From Rhodovarius crocodyli (GTDB taxonomy: Bacteria > Pseudomonadota > Alphaproteobacteria > Acetobacterales > Acetobacteraceae), in assembly GCF_004005855.1 (NCBI RefSeq), contig NZ_SACL01000002.1, positions 372,001-436,000 on the forward strand: a stretch of 64,000 bases of DNA. Direction: 5' to 3'. Shown here one piece after another: positions 49,236-58,515 of this stretch (within the stretch, counting starts at the first letter, position 1; each line of letters starts with the position of its first letter). Position numbers and translations under genes: made by a program. The notes below the pieces were generated by a model. The model made no database searches. It was not told the DNA's origin and saw nothing but the letters and a program-made list of their open reading frames with translations.

Positions 49236-50522
49236 ATGCCCGATGCTGCCATCCTCGCCCGCCTGAAGGCCGCGGTTGAGGAGAATTTCGCCGCCGAGAC
49301 CGAGTTCCTGGCCGATCTGGTGCGCTTCCCCAGCCTGCGCGGGCGGGAAGCGCCGCTGCAGGACTGGGTCTCCCGGCAGTTCGCGGCACGCGGCTGGGCG
49401 GTGGACCGTTTCTCGCTGGCCGATGTGCCGCTGGCGCAGCACCCCAAGGCCAGCCCGATGGTGGATTGCGACCCCGCAGGCAGCTTCCAGGTGGTGGGCA
49501 CCAAGCGCGCCGCGACCCCCAAGGGCCGCAGCCTGATCCTGCAGGGCCATATCGACGTGGTGCCCGAGGGCCCGACCGAGATGTGGACCTATCCGCCCTA
49601 TGCCGGGCATGTGCATGACGGCTGGCTGTACGGGCGCGGCGCGAACGACATGAAGGCGGGCGTCGCCAGCATGATATTCGCCATGGACGCGCTGGCCAAG
49701 GCCGGGCTGGTTCCCACCGCCGACATCCATGTGCAGACCGTGACCGAGGAGGAGAGCACCGGCAACGGCGCGCTCTCGACCCTGCTGCGCGGCTATCGCG
49801 CCGATGCGGCGCTGATCCCGGAGCCCACGGGCGGCAGCATCACCCGCGCGCATACCGGCACGCTGTGGTTCCGCATCCGCGTGGCCGGCGTGCCCGTGCA
49901 TGTGGCCGTGGCCCAGACCGGCAGCAACGCCATCATGTCGGCCTATACGCTGGTGCAGGCGATGTATGACTACACCGCCGAGGCCAACAAGGCGGCCCTG
50001 ACCCACAAGTGGTACAGCGACATCGACAGCCCCATCAAGTTCAACCCCGGCATCATCCGGGGCGGTGACTGGGCCAGCTCCACCCCCGCCTGGTGCGAGG
50101 TGGATTGCCGCATCGGCCTGCTGCCGGGCCAGGACATCAAGGAAGTGCAGAAGGCGGTCGAGGCCACCATCGCCGGTGCCGCCCGCAAGGACGCCTTCCT
50201 GGCCAACAACCCGCCCAGCGTGACCTGGCACGGCTTCCTGGCCGACGGCTTCGTGCAGGAGCCGGGCACCGAGGCCGAGGCCGTGCTGGCCGCAGCCCAC
50301 ATGGCGGCCTTCGGCAGCGAGATGCCGGCGCGTGCCTCCACCGCCGTGAACGACACCCGCTTCTATGGGCTGTATTTCGACATGCCCGCGCTGTGCTACG
50401 GCCCGAAGGGCGAGGGCAACCACGGCTTCGATGAGCGCACGAACCTGGCGCATCTGAAATCCACCACCCTGGCGATCGCCACCTTCATCGCCGACTGGTG
50501 CGGCGTCGAGGAGGCGGCATGA
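49236..50522 (+). CDS. M20-family deacetylase/dipeptidase (ArgE/DapE-like)
   Basis: Zinc amidohydrolase of 428 residues. LQGHIDVVPEG, GRGANDMKAGV and VTEEESTGNGA are the metal-site blocks, with ASTAVNDTRFYG near the C-terminus. It belongs to the ArgE/DapE/ACY1 group that hydrolyses N-acyl amino acids or dipeptides. ATG 49236 follows ACGGAG. It overlaps the Bug protein gene (ATGA), and a M28 peptidase gene follows, so the operon looks devoted to uptake and cleavage of one family of N-acylated or peptide compounds. Confidence 0.9.
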   Translation: MPDAAILARLKAAVEENFAAETEFLADLVRFPSLRGREAPLQDWVSRQFAARGWAVDRFSLADVPLAQHPKASPMVDCDPAGSFQVVGTKRAATPKGRSLILQGHIDVVPEGPTEMWTYPPYAGHVHDGWLYGRGANDMKAGVASMIFAMDALAKAGLVPTADIHVQTVTEEESTGNGALSTLLRGYRADAALIPEPTGGSITRAHTGTLWFRIRVAGVPVHVAVAQTGSNAIMSAYTLVQAMYDYTAEANKAALTHKWYSDIDSPIKFNPGIIRGGDWASSTPAWCEVDCRIGLLPGQDIKEVQKAVEATIAGAARKDAFLANNPPSVTWHGFLADGFVQEPGTEAEAVLAAAHMAAFGSEMPARASTAVNDTRFYGLYFDMPALCYGPKGEGNHGFDERTNLAHLKSTTLAIATFIADWCGVEEAA

Positions 50523-51484
50523 CCACCCGCCGCACCTTGCTGGTGGCGGCCGGCGCCGCCGCGCTGGCCACGCCCGCCCTGGCGCAGTCGGATTGGCCGA
50601 GCCGCGCCATCCGCGTCGTGGTGCCCTTCGCGCCCGGCGGCTCCTCGGATGTGCTGGGCCGGCTGATCCAGCCCGGCATGCAGCAGGCCCTCGGCCAGCC
50701 CGTGGTGGTGGAGAACCGCGCGGGCGCGGGCTCCATGCTGGGGGCGGAATACGTCGCCCGCTCGGCGCCCGACGGCTACACCTTCCTGCTGGCGGACCTG
50801 CCCTTCGCCATCATCCCCGCGGTGATGGAGCGCGTGCCCTACAACCCGTGGGACGACTTCACGCGCGCCAGCCTGATCGGCGTGGCGCCGCTGATGATGT
50901 TCGTGGCCAACAACGTGCCGGCGAACAACATCCAGGAATTCGTGGCCCTGGCGAAGGCGCGGCCCGACACGCTGACCTATGGCTCGGGCGGCGTGGGGGC
51001 TGCCAGCCATCTGGTGGGTGAGATGTTCCAGGCAGCCACCGACACCAAGCTGGTGCATGTGCCCTATCGCGGCGGCGGGCCCGCCATGCAGGACCTGGCG
51101 GCGGGCAATGTGCAGGCGGTGTTCGTCTCGCTCGCCTCGGCCCTGCCGCAGGTGCTGGCGGGGCAGGTGAAGGCCATCGGCGTGATGTCGCGCACGCGCC
51201 TCGCGGCGCAGCCCAACGTGCCCACCTTCGAGGAAGCGGGCATCGACCTGGTCAGCGAGCACTGGTGGGGGCTGATGGCGCCCGCCCGCACGCCCCAGCC
51301 GATCCTGGAGAAGGTGACGCAGGCGCTGAACAGCACCCTGGCCTCGGCGGCCATCCAGCCGCGGCTGGATGCGCTGGCCGTGCTGCCGCGCGCCACCGGC
51401 CAGGCGGATTTCGAGACCTTGCTGCGGGCCGATCTGACCCGTATTGCGGAGATCGCCAGAAGCAAGAACATCCGCGCCCAATGA
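50519..51484 (+). CDS. Bug/TctC-family solute-binding protein
   Basis: Periplasmic binding protein of 321 residues. A twin-arginine-like signal (TTRRTLLVAAGAAALATPALA) ends at residue 22, followed by WPSRAIRVVVPFAPGGSSDVLGR, the Bug signature. The canonical TctA/TctB membrane subunits are absent, as is usual for these orphan proteins. It is coupled at both ends to peptidase genes (ATGA/ATGA), so its ligand is probably their substrate or product. Confidence 0.93.
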   Translation: MTTRRTLLVAAGAAALATPALAQSDWPSRAIRVVVPFAPGGSSDVLGRLIQPGMQQALGQPVVVENRAGAGSMLGAEYVARSAPDGYTFLLADLPFAIIPAVMERVPYNPWDDFTRASLIGVAPLMMFVANNVPANNIQEFVALAKARPDTLTYGSGGVGAASHLVGEMFQAATDTKLVHVPYRGGGPAMQDLAAGNVQAVFVSLASALPQVLAGQVKAIGVMSRTRLAAQPNVPTFEEAGIDLVSEHWWGLMAPARTPQPILEKVTQALNSTLASAAIQPRLDALAVLPRATGQADFETLLRADLTRIAEIARSKNIRAQ

Positions 51485-52689
51485 CCCTCGACACCGTCCT
51501 CGCCTCCGTCGCCGCCGACCCGCTGCTCTGGAGCGACTTCAACGCGCTCTGTGATGCGGGGGGGCGGCTGGCGGGCAGTTCCAGCGAAAGCTCGGCCTTC
51601 ACGCTGGCCGCGGTGCGGATGGCGGCCATCGGCCCCACCCGCAACGAGCCCGCGCCCTATGCCGGCTGGACCTGCCATGAGGCGCGGGTGGTGCATGAGC
51701 CGAGCGGCGAGGAGATCGCCTGCGCGCCGCTGCTGGGCAGCATGCCCTGCCAGGACCTGGTGCTGGACGTGAAGGATCTGGGGCGGGGCGCGCCCGGCCA
51801 TGCCGGGCTCGACGGCCTGGCCGTGCTGGCGCGGCACGAATACCCCTTCGCGACCCACACCATCCATCGCCGCGTGAAGCTGAACGCGGCGCGCGATGCG
51901 GGGGCGGCGGCCTTCCTGATCGTGCAGCCTGAGCCGGGGGTGGGGCCCGTTTCCGGGTCGTCGGGGCGCGCGGGCGGGCCGGGCATCCCGGCGTTGGGCA
52001 TCGGCATCGAGGGTGCGACCAGGCTGCTTTCGGGCGGCAAGGTGCGCATCAGCGTCTCGGCCGAGGACCGGGCGATGGAGACGCCGAACCTCATCATGGA
52101 AATCCCGGGGCGCGGGCCTGATTACGTCGTGCTGTCCGCGCATCTGGACGGCCATCCGCTGGCGGAATCGGCGCTGGACAACGGCACGGGGGTCGCGGCC
52201 GCGCTGGCCATGGCGCGGGCCGTGCGGCCCTTCGTCGAGAATGCCCCGCGCGGTTTGATGGTCTGCATCTTCGGCGCCGAGGAATGGGCCCTGGCCGGCA
52301 GCAAATCCTGGCTGGCCGCCATGGACCCCGACCGGCGTGACCGCATGTCCTTCAACCTGAACCTGGACAGCATCGCCGGCAGCCCGAACCTGACGGCCCT
52401 GACCAGCGGCTTTTCGAAGCTGCCGGATTTCCTGACCGGCGCGGTACCCGGGCTGGGCATCCATGAGCCGCTGATGACCAATAGCGACCATGCCAATTTC
52501 GCGGCGCATGGGGTGCCCGCCACGCGCATCGTGGCCGGCTTCAATGAGCCGGACTGCCGGCTGCGGCTGATCCTGACCGGGGCGGACAAGCGCCGCCTGG
52601 CGCCGGAGCCTGAACTGCGGGCTGCGACGCTCGCCTGCACGCGCATGCTGTGGCAGGCGCTGATGGCCCCGGAGCTGGACCTGCGCTGA
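51481..52689 (+). CDS. M28-family metallopeptidase with PA-like insert
   Basis: Zinc exopeptidase of 402 residues without a signal peptide. VVLSAHLDGHPLAESALDNGTG and FGAEEWALAGS give the di-zinc site. A PA-type domain probably lies at 110-190 (GLAVLARHEYP, GAAAFLIVQPEPG). It cleaves an N-terminal residue or an amide. As the third gene of the overlapping trio it should act in the cytoplasm on the imported compound. Confidence 0.85.
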   Translation: MTLDTVLASVAADPLLWSDFNALCDAGGRLAGSSSESSAFTLAAVRMAAIGPTRNEPAPYAGWTCHEARVVHEPSGEEIACAPLLGSMPCQDLVLDVKDLGRGAPGHAGLDGLAVLARHEYPFATHTIHRRVKLNAARDAGAAAFLIVQPEPGVGPVSGSSGRAGGPGIPALGIGIEGATRLLSGGKVRISVSAEDRAMETPNLIMEIPGRGPDYVVLSAHLDGHPLAESALDNGTGVAAALAMARAVRPFVENAPRGLMVCIFGAEEWALAGSKSWLAAMDPDRRDRMSFNLNLDSIAGSPNLTALTSGFSKLPDFLTGAVPGLGIHEPLMTNSDHANFAAHGVPATRIVAGFNEPDCRLRLILTGADKRRLAPEPELRAATLACTRMLWQALMAPELDLR

Positions 52690-52695
52690 GGACAA

Positions 52696-52716
52696 CCGGG
52701 GGCCTGGGGCCCCCGG
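52696..52716. terminator. GC-rich hairpin between convergent genes
   Basis: CCGGGGGCC at 52696-52704 pairs perfectly with GGCCCCCGG at 52708-52716 around a TGG loop, in the 36-base gap between the M28 and cytochrome genes. No T-run is present. It is a plausible bidirectional pause or termination hairpin. Confidence 0.5.
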
Positions 52717-52725
52717 CCGATGGCG

Positions 52726-54054
52726 CTACGCGACGGCGTGCCGGCGCCTGCGGCGGCGCATCAGCAACGCCGTGGCCAGCACCAGCAGGCACACGAGCAC
52801 CACGCCGCCGATGACGAGCGCCCAGGGCTTTTCGGGCTCCCCATCGCGCTGCTTCGCGACCTCATGCGGTGCCACGGGCGGGGCGGCATTGCCCCAGCTG
52901 TTGCGCACATAGGTCAGCACATCCGCCACCTGCTGGTCGTTCAGCCGCCAGCCGAGCGAGGGCATGGCGGGCGTGGTCGGCGCGCCGGGCGTCTGCGCGC
53001 CCTGGCTGCCGGCCAGCACCAGATGCACCAGCGTCTCGGGATTGGCCTGGCGCAGCAGCGGGTTGCCGGCCAGGGCCGGGAACAGCTGCCGGGCGCCGCG
53101 CCCTTCGCCGCCATGGCATGCCGCGCAATTGGCGGCATAGATGGCCCCACCGGCCTGCATGCGCGGCTCGGTCGCGGCCAGGGGCTGCGGGGCGGGCGGC
53201 GCCGTGCCGTTTAGGGACCGCAGATACACCGCAATCGCCCGCAGATCGGCATCGCTCATGCGCGAGGTGGAGTTCTCCACCGCCTCGCGCATCGGCCCGG
53301 AGGCCACGCTATGCGTGTTCACGCCCGTGCGCAGGTAGGTGACCAGTTCCTCCTGGCTCCAGCCGCCGATGCCGGTCTGGCTGTTGCCCGTGATGTCGGG
53401 CGCGAACCAGCCCTGCAGCGAGGCACCGCGCAGCGCCTGGCCGGTGTCGTCCGCGCCCATGATGTTCTTGGGCGTGTGGCAGGACCCGCAATGGCCCGGC
53501 CCCTGCACCAGATAGGCACCCCGGTTCCATTCGGCCGATTGCGCGGGGTCGGCGCGGAAGGGCTCGGGCCGGAAGTTCAGCAGGTTCCAGCCCCACATCG
53601 CGAGGCGGATGTTGAACGGGAATGGCAGCTGGTTGGCCACCACCGCGTTCCGCACCGGCTGGACGGTCGCCATATAGGCCCAGAGATCGGCGATGTCCTG
53701 GTCGGTCATCATCGAGTAGGCCGGGTAGGGCATGGCGGGGTACAGGCGCCGGCCGCCATGGCCGATGCCGGTGCGCATCATCCGGGTGAAGTCGGCCTCG
53801 TTCCAGTTGCCGATGCCGGTCTCGGGGTCCTGGGTGATGTTGGGCGGCACCAGCCGGCCGAAGGGTGTCTCCAGCGGGGCGCCGCCAGCGAACGGCGCGC
53901 CGCCCGGGCGCGTGTGGCAGGCCATGCAGTCACCCAGCACCGCCTGGTACTGGCCGCGCGTGATGCGGTCGGCCTGGTCGGCGCCCTCGGCATGGGCGGT
54001 GGCGCCGCCCATGAGCAGGGCCAGCGCGGCCAGCGTGTTGCGAAGCGCGCTCAT
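52726..54054 (-). CDS. Triheme cytochrome c subunit of a GMC dehydrogenase
   Basis: Membrane-anchored cytochrome of 442 residues. A signal peptide ends near AHAEG at residue 22. Three CxxCH sites bind heme c: CMACH at 43-47, CGSCH at 189-193, CAACH at 310-314. A membrane anchor spans about 414-433 before an Arg-rich tail. This is the electron-accepting subunit of gluconate 2-dehydrogenase and PQQ alcohol dehydrogenases, passing electrons to ubiquinone. ATGA overlap with the GMC gene confirms the complex. Confidence 0.93.
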   Translation of the reverse strand: MSALRNTLAALALLMGGATAHAEGADQADRITRGQYQAVLGDCMACHTRPGGAPFAGGAPLETPFGRLVPPNITQDPETGIGNWNEADFTRMMRTGIGHGGRRLYPAMPYPAYSMMTDQDIADLWAYMATVQPVRNAVVANQLPFPFNIRLAMWGWNLLNFRPEPFRADPAQSAEWNRGAYLVQGPGHCGSCHTPKNIMGADDTGQALRGASLQGWFAPDITGNSQTGIGGWSQEELVTYLRTGVNTHSVASGPMREAVENSTSRMSDADLRAIAVYLRSLNGTAPPAPQPLAATEPRMQAGGAIYAANCAACHGGEGRGARQLFPALAGNPLLRQANPETLVHLVLAGSQGAQTPGAPTTPAMPSLGWRLNDQQVADVLTYVRNSWGNAAPPVAPHEVAKQRDGEPEKPWALVIGGVVLVCLLVLATALLMRRRRRRHAVA

Positions 54055-55817
54055 GCCGCCACCAACGGCTGGCCGGCCGCCTTCAGGTAACGGTTGCGGA
54101 TGGCATCCGCCGCCAGGAAGGCCAGCGCGCCCACCGTGCCGGTCGGGTTCTTGCCCGCGTTGTGCGCGAAGGCCGAGGCACCGACGACGAACACGTTGTT
54201 CACGTCCCAGCTCTGCAGATAGCGGTTCACCGCGCTGCGCGTGGGGTCGGTGCCCATGATGGCCCCGCCCGTGTTGTGGGTGCTCTGGTAGGGCACGGAG
54301 TTCCAGGCCTTGGCCGTGCGGCTGGTGGTGTATTGCCGCCCGCCCAGGGCACGGGCGACCTCCTCCGACCGGTCGGACATGAAGTGCGACATGCGGATGT
54401 CGTTGTCCGGGAACTCGAAGGTCATGCGCAGCAGGGGCCTGCCGTGCCGGTCCTTATAGGTCGGGTCCAGGTCCAGGTAGTTGCCGCGCTGCGGATAGCT
54501 GCTGCCCTGGCAGCTGAAGCTGAGCGTGCTGCGGTAGTTGCGTGCCGTCTCCCGCTTCCAGGCGCTGCCCCAGCGCGGCGTGCCGGGCGGCACGGGCCGG
54601 TAGCCGATGGGCCGCGCATTGGTCGGGATGCAGTTGATGCCCGCACCGCCCACGAAATCCACGCTGCCGTGGTCGAAGGCATCGCCGTTGTAGTCGTCCA
54701 CGGACTGGCCGAGGGAGCCCGCGGCGATGAAGGGATTGAACTCCTTGCCGTCGAAGAACACCTGGGTGCCGCAATTGGTCTGATAGCAGTAGTTGCGCCC
54801 GACCGTGCCCTCGTTGGTGTTGGGATCATACTGCTTGCCGATGCCCGAGAGCATCATCAGCCGCACATTCATCAGCCCATAGGCACAGAGCAGCACGATG
54901 TCGGCGGGCTGGAAGAACTCCTCGCCCGAGGCATCCATGTAGGTCACGCCGCGCGCCATGTTGCCCGAGCGGTGCTTCTCGATCTTCAGCACCTCGCATT
55001 CCGTGCGCAGCTCGAAGTTGGGCTTGCGCATCAGCACCGGCAGCACGCAGGTCTGGGCGCTGGATTTGGAGTAGTTGGCGCAGCCGAAGCGTTCGCAGAA
55101 GCCGCACATGGTGCACTGCCCCATCGCGATGCCGAGCGGGTTCACGTATTCGGCCGAGAGATTGGCCGAGGGGGTGGGGAAGGGCGACAGGTTCAGGGAT
55201 TTCGCGGCCTCGGCGAACAGCGTCGGCGCATAGGTCATCTGCATGGGCGGCAGCGGGTATTCGCGGGCGCGCGGGTCCTCGAACGGATTGCCGCCCGGCT
55301 GCTTCTGGCCGCGGATGTTGCCGGCCTTGCCCGAGATGCCGCAGAGGTATTCGAAGGCGTCGTAGAAGGGCTCCATCTCGGCGGCCGTCACGCCCCAGTC
55401 CTGCAGGTCGAGGCCCGCGAACTTGGCCGCGCCGTAGCGTTCGGTCAGGTGGCTGTTGATGCGGAAGTCGCTGTCCCAGAAGCGCCAGGTGTGGCCGTTC
55501 CAGTGCACGCCCGCACCGCCCACCCCGTGGCCCGGCAGGAAGGAGCCGTAGTCGCGCATGGGCAGCGCCGTCTGCCCGGCATTGTTGCGCATGGTGATGG
55601 CTTCCGTTCCCGGCTGGAGGAACAGGTCGCGACGGATGGCGTAGCGCAGCTCATCCTGCGCATAGCCGATGTTGAAGTCGGTGGCGGTGTCGCGCCAGGG
55701 GCCGCGCTCCAGCGCCAGCACGTCCAGCCCCTCGTCGGCCAGCTCATTGGCGATGATGGAGCCGGTCCAGCCCAGCCCCACGATCACCACATCCTTGCGG
55801 GGGAGAATGCGCGTCAT
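54051..55817 (-). CDS. GMC flavoprotein dehydrogenase, large subunit
   Basis: FAD-dependent dehydrogenase of 588 residues, the catalytic subunit of a gluconate 2-dehydrogenase-like complex. VIVGLGWTGS is the FAD-binding loop at the N-terminus, GVGGAGVHWNGHTWR the family block, and STHNTGGAIMGTDP plus NVFVVGASAFAHNAG form the C-terminal active-site region. A Cys cluster (QCTMCGFCERFGC) may hold an Fe-S centre, as in some relatives. It oxidises a sugar acid or polyol in the periplasm; gluconate is likely but not proved. ATG 55817 overlaps the upstream stop. Confidence 0.92.
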   Translation of the reverse strand: MTRILPRKDVVIVGLGWTGSIIANELADEGLDVLALERGPWRDTATDFNIGYAQDELRYAIRRDLFLQPGTEAITMRNNAGQTALPMRDYGSFLPGHGVGGAGVHWNGHTWRFWDSDFRINSHLTERYGAAKFAGLDLQDWGVTAAEMEPFYDAFEYLCGISGKAGNIRGQKQPGGNPFEDPRAREYPLPPMQMTYAPTLFAEAAKSLNLSPFPTPSANLSAEYVNPLGIAMGQCTMCGFCERFGCANYSKSSAQTCVLPVLMRKPNFELRTECEVLKIEKHRSGNMARGVTYMDASGEEFFQPADIVLLCAYGLMNVRLMMLSGIGKQYDPNTNEGTVGRNYCYQTNCGTQVFFDGKEFNPFIAAGSLGQSVDDYNGDAFDHGSVDFVGGAGINCIPTNARPIGYRPVPPGTPRWGSAWKRETARNYRSTLSFSCQGSSYPQRGNYLDLDPTYKDRHGRPLLRMTFEFPDNDIRMSHFMSDRSEEVARALGGRQYTTSRTAKAWNSVPYQSTHNTGGAIMGTDPTRSAVNRYLQSWDVNNVFVVGASAFAHNAGKNPTGTVGALAFLAADAIRNRYLKAAGQPLVAA

Positions 55818-56572
55818 CGTGCGGCCCCCGCCCTGGGCGACCATTCGGCGGCACCCATGATGGAGACGGGCGGCTGCGGATAGCGCTGGTTATGCCTGGA
55901 AACCCAGTCCCGATAATCATACCGCGTGCCCGGGAAGCCCAGCATCCGCCAGGACGCCATGCCCCGGTTGCCGCCATAGACGGGGTCGGAGAAGAAGCCC
56001 TCCATCGTGTTCTGCAGCAGAAGGTTGAAGAAGCCGGCGCCGCCCTGCGGCAAGGTGATCTCGTTCTTGTCGAGGCCGGTCAGGAAGGCGTCCTGCTCCT
56101 CGGCCGGCAGGGCCGCGAAGGGGCGGTTCTTTTCCCGTTTCAGCCAGCTGTCGATGGCGGCGAGACCCGCGCGGTAACGCTGGGCCGGGTTCGCCTCACC
56201 CTGATAGCCCTGGGTGGGCAGGCCCTGGGCGAAGGGGCCCCTGGTATAGAGGCGGCTGGAATTGCCGTAGGGGCCCGCCAGCTGGCGGTCGATGAAGACG
56301 GCGCAGCCGGCCTCCTTGCCCCCGACGCTGAGGTCATCGGCCGGGATCAGCCGGTCGACCATGGCTTCGACCGCCACGGCCTCATCCTGGGTGAAGAACA
56401 GCCAGGCGCCGGGCAGCACGGGGCGCGGCGGGTCGGCGGAATAGGTCCTGAAGGGAAGGGCGCCGGAATAGCTGCGGGCGGCGGCGGCATGGGCGCCGGC
56501 CGCCAGCGAGATGGCGGTGACGGAGGCGAGGAGTTCGCGGCGTGAGCCGGAACCGTTGGGTGGGCTTAGCAT
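55814..56572 (-). CDS. Gluconate 2-dehydrogenase subunit 3-like protein
   Basis: Small subunit of 252 residues, with a twin-arginine signal (SGSRRELLASVTAISLAAG) ending near residue 35. FFTQDEAVAVEAMVDRLIPADDLS and GFFNLLLQNTMEGFFSDPVYGGNRG are family signatures. In such complexes it carries the folded GMC subunit out through the Tat pathway. It is the first gene of the operon and faces an AraC regulator. Further upstream frame is non-conserved. Confidence 0.9.
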   Translation of the reverse strand: MLSPPNGSGSRRELLASVTAISLAAGAHAAAARSYSGALPFRTYSADPPRPVLPGAWLFFTQDEAVAVEAMVDRLIPADDLSVGGKEAGCAVFIDRQLAGPYGNSSRLYTRGPFAQGLPTQGYQGEANPAQRYRAGLAAIDSWLKREKNRPFAALPAEEQDAFLTGLDKNEITLPQGGAGFFNLLLQNTMEGFFSDPVYGGNRGMASWRMLGFPGTRYDYRDWVSRHNQRYPQPPVSIMGAAEWSPRAGAAR

Positions 56573-56861
56573 AGGCCTGCCTTCCTGCTGCGCGGCCCCT
56601 GGGGGCGGCATCTGCGAGAATCCTGGAGAAAAGCCTACGCCCCGGCGCGAATCTTGGAGCAGTGAGATGGGGTGTGCTCACGGAAAGCCGGATGAATGGC
56701 GCCGGAGGGCACGTGGTGCCGGCCTCCTGTCCGGCACGCGTCGGGCGTGTCACGGCGTCGCGTTGGAGCGCAGACGCATAATAGAAACGCCGCTTCATGA
56801 ATTTAGTTGCGCAGGCGATGTGACATGTCGGTGATGTAATGCGCCACCGCGCGGCCCGGGC
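56573..56861. promoter_or_regulatory. Divergent region between dehydrogenase operon and AraC regulator
   Basis: This 289-base stretch should hold both promoters. A perfect 8-base palindrome GACATGTC at 56822-56829 is flanked by GATGT direct repeats at 56817-56821 and 56833-56837, a reasonable layout for an AraC-type site. On the minus strand TATTAT at 56778-56783 could be a -10 for the dehydrogenase operon. No gene-sized open frame is credible here. Confidence 0.45.
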
Positions 56862-57632
56862 ATGTTAGGGCAGGGCATGGCTTTCTCCCTGGGCGATGCG
56901 GATTGGGCCGCCACCGATGCGCGGGGCGGCGACTATGCGATGGACTGGCACACGCATGACTGCGCGATGCTGCTGTTGCCGCGAACAGGCGTGATGCGCG
57001 TGGCGCTGGAGGGGATCGGGCGCACCGAGCACGACCTGCGCCCGGGCGAGGGGCTGATCGTGACGGCGGGCGTCGGCCACCGCACCCGTGCCGGCAGCCG
57101 GGACCATCGGCACCTGGCTTTCTATCTCTCCCGGGCGCGGCTGGCGGCCTGGCTGCCGCGTGGCGCCGACTGGCGCAGCGGGCCGCTGCCGGGGCCGCTG
57201 CTTCCGCTGCTGGCCTATCGCGACGGGCTGGCGGCGGGGGAGGAGCGGGCGGGCCTCACGGACCGGCTGATCGTGGCGGAGTTCCTGTCCCACGCCATGC
57301 CGCCGCTGGCGCGCGACCATGGGGCGGCGCTGGTGCGGGCGGTGGCCGCGCATCTGTCGGCCGACCCGGCCGCAAGACATGACCTCGATGGACTGGCCGC
57401 CCGTTTCGGCGTGTCGCGCCGCCACCTGACGCGCCTGTTCCGGCGCCATGCCGGAGAGGGCATCAGCGACTTCCTGCAACGGCTGCGCGTGAACGCCGCC
57501 GCCGGGCGGCTGGCGGCCGGCGCGGGCGTGCTGGAGGCCGCGGGTGCGGTGGGGGTGGCCTCGCCATCCCATCTGGCGCGCATGTTCCGGCGGCAGACCG
57601 GGCACGCGCCCGGCAAGGCCCGATCAGGCTGA
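56862..57632 (+). CDS. AraC-family transcriptional regulator
   Basis: Regulator of 256 residues. The N-terminal cupin-like sensor (MDWHTHDCAMLLLPRTG) binds an effector. The C-terminal double HTH (about 165-255) shows LDGLAARFGVSRRHLTRLFRRHAGEGISDFLQ and SPSHLARMFRRQTGHAPGKAR. ATG 56877 with an AGGG upstream is an alternative start five residues in. It is divergent from the dehydrogenase operon, which it probably controls in response to a sugar acid or alcohol. Confidence 0.92.
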   Translation: MLGQGMAFSLGDADWAATDARGGDYAMDWHTHDCAMLLLPRTGVMRVALEGIGRTEHDLRPGEGLIVTAGVGHRTRAGSRDHRHLAFYLSRARLAAWLPRGADWRSGPLPGPLLPLLAYRDGLAAGEERAGLTDRLIVAEFLSHAMPPLARDHGAALVRAVAAHLSADPAARHDLDGLAARFGVSRRHLTRLFRRHAGEGISDFLQRLRVNAAAGRLAAGAGVLEAAGAVGVASPSHLARMFRRQTGHAPGKARSG

Positions 57633-57687
57633 ACTGATGGCCCGATCGGGCGCGCGGTGCCGCCCCGTGCCCGGGTAAGCCCGGGCC

Positions 57688-58515
57688 ATGGAAACCATCC
57701 TGATCAGCGTCTTCCCGGCCGCCCCGGGCGGCGGCAACCCGGCCCCTATCGTGCCGCGCGCCGATGGCATGTCGGCCGAGGCCATGCGCGAACTCGCGGC
57801 CCGGCATGGCCATGAGAGCGCCTTCGTGCTGCGCCCCGAGGACCCGGCCGGCGCGGACTACCGCTTCCGCTTCTTCGTGCCCGCGCATGAGATGGAGATG
57901 TGCGGCCATGCGACGCTCGGCGCCTCCTGGCTGCTGCGCCGGCGCGGCGAAGCGATGGGCGCGTCGCTGGCCATCGAGACGTTGTCCGGCAAGGTTCATG
58001 CCTTTTTCGACGGTGACGACGTGGAGATCACCCAGCCCGCCGGCGAGGCCCGCGGCATCGCGGACCCGGCCATGGTGCTGGACGCGCTGGGCCTGACGCC
58101 CTGCGACCTGCTGCCCGCCCCGATCCTGAACGCCGCCACCAGCCGGGTGAAGACGCTGGTCATGCTGAAGGATGTGGAGCGCCTGCATGCGCTGTCGCCC
58201 GACGCCGCGAAGGTGAAGGCGGTGTGCGACGCCATCGGCTCGACCGGCCTGTATCCCTTCGCGATGGGGGCAGGCGGCACCGCCCATGCGCGGCAGTTCC
58301 CCCGCGCATCCGGCTATCCGGAGGATGCGGCGACGGGCATCGCGGCCACTGCCCTTTATGCCGGGCTGCGCACATTGGGCGCCGCCCCACCCAGGCTGGT
58401 GGTGCGCCAGGGCGAGGCCATGGGGCGCCCGTCCGAAATCAACGTCCATGCCGCAGCTGATGGCGGGTTGCGCCTGTCCGGGCGCGTGGAGATGCTTGAG
58501 GAGGGCCAACACTGA
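57688..58515 (+). CDS. PhzF-family isomerase/epimerase
   Basis: Protein of 275 residues with the diaminopimelate epimerase-like fold of PhzF. The catalytic Glu43 lies in GHESAFVL, and MCGHATLGASWLL and GYPEDAATGIAATAL give the two-lobed signature. PhzF relatives carry out proton shifts in diverse pathways, so the substrate is open. It overlaps a Bug binding protein gene by one base (TGATG). Confidence 0.88.
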   Translation: METILISVFPAAPGGGNPAPIVPRADGMSAEAMRELAARHGHESAFVLRPEDPAGADYRFRFFVPAHEMEMCGHATLGASWLLRRRGEAMGASLAIETLSGKVHAFFDGDDVEITQPAGEARGIADPAMVLDALGLTPCDLLPAPILNAATSRVKTLVMLKDVERLHALSPDAAKVKAVCDAIGSTGLYPFAMGAGGTAHARQFPRASGYPEDAATGIAATALYAGLRTLGAAPPRLVVRQGEAMGRPSEINVHAAADGGLRLSGRVEMLEEGQH

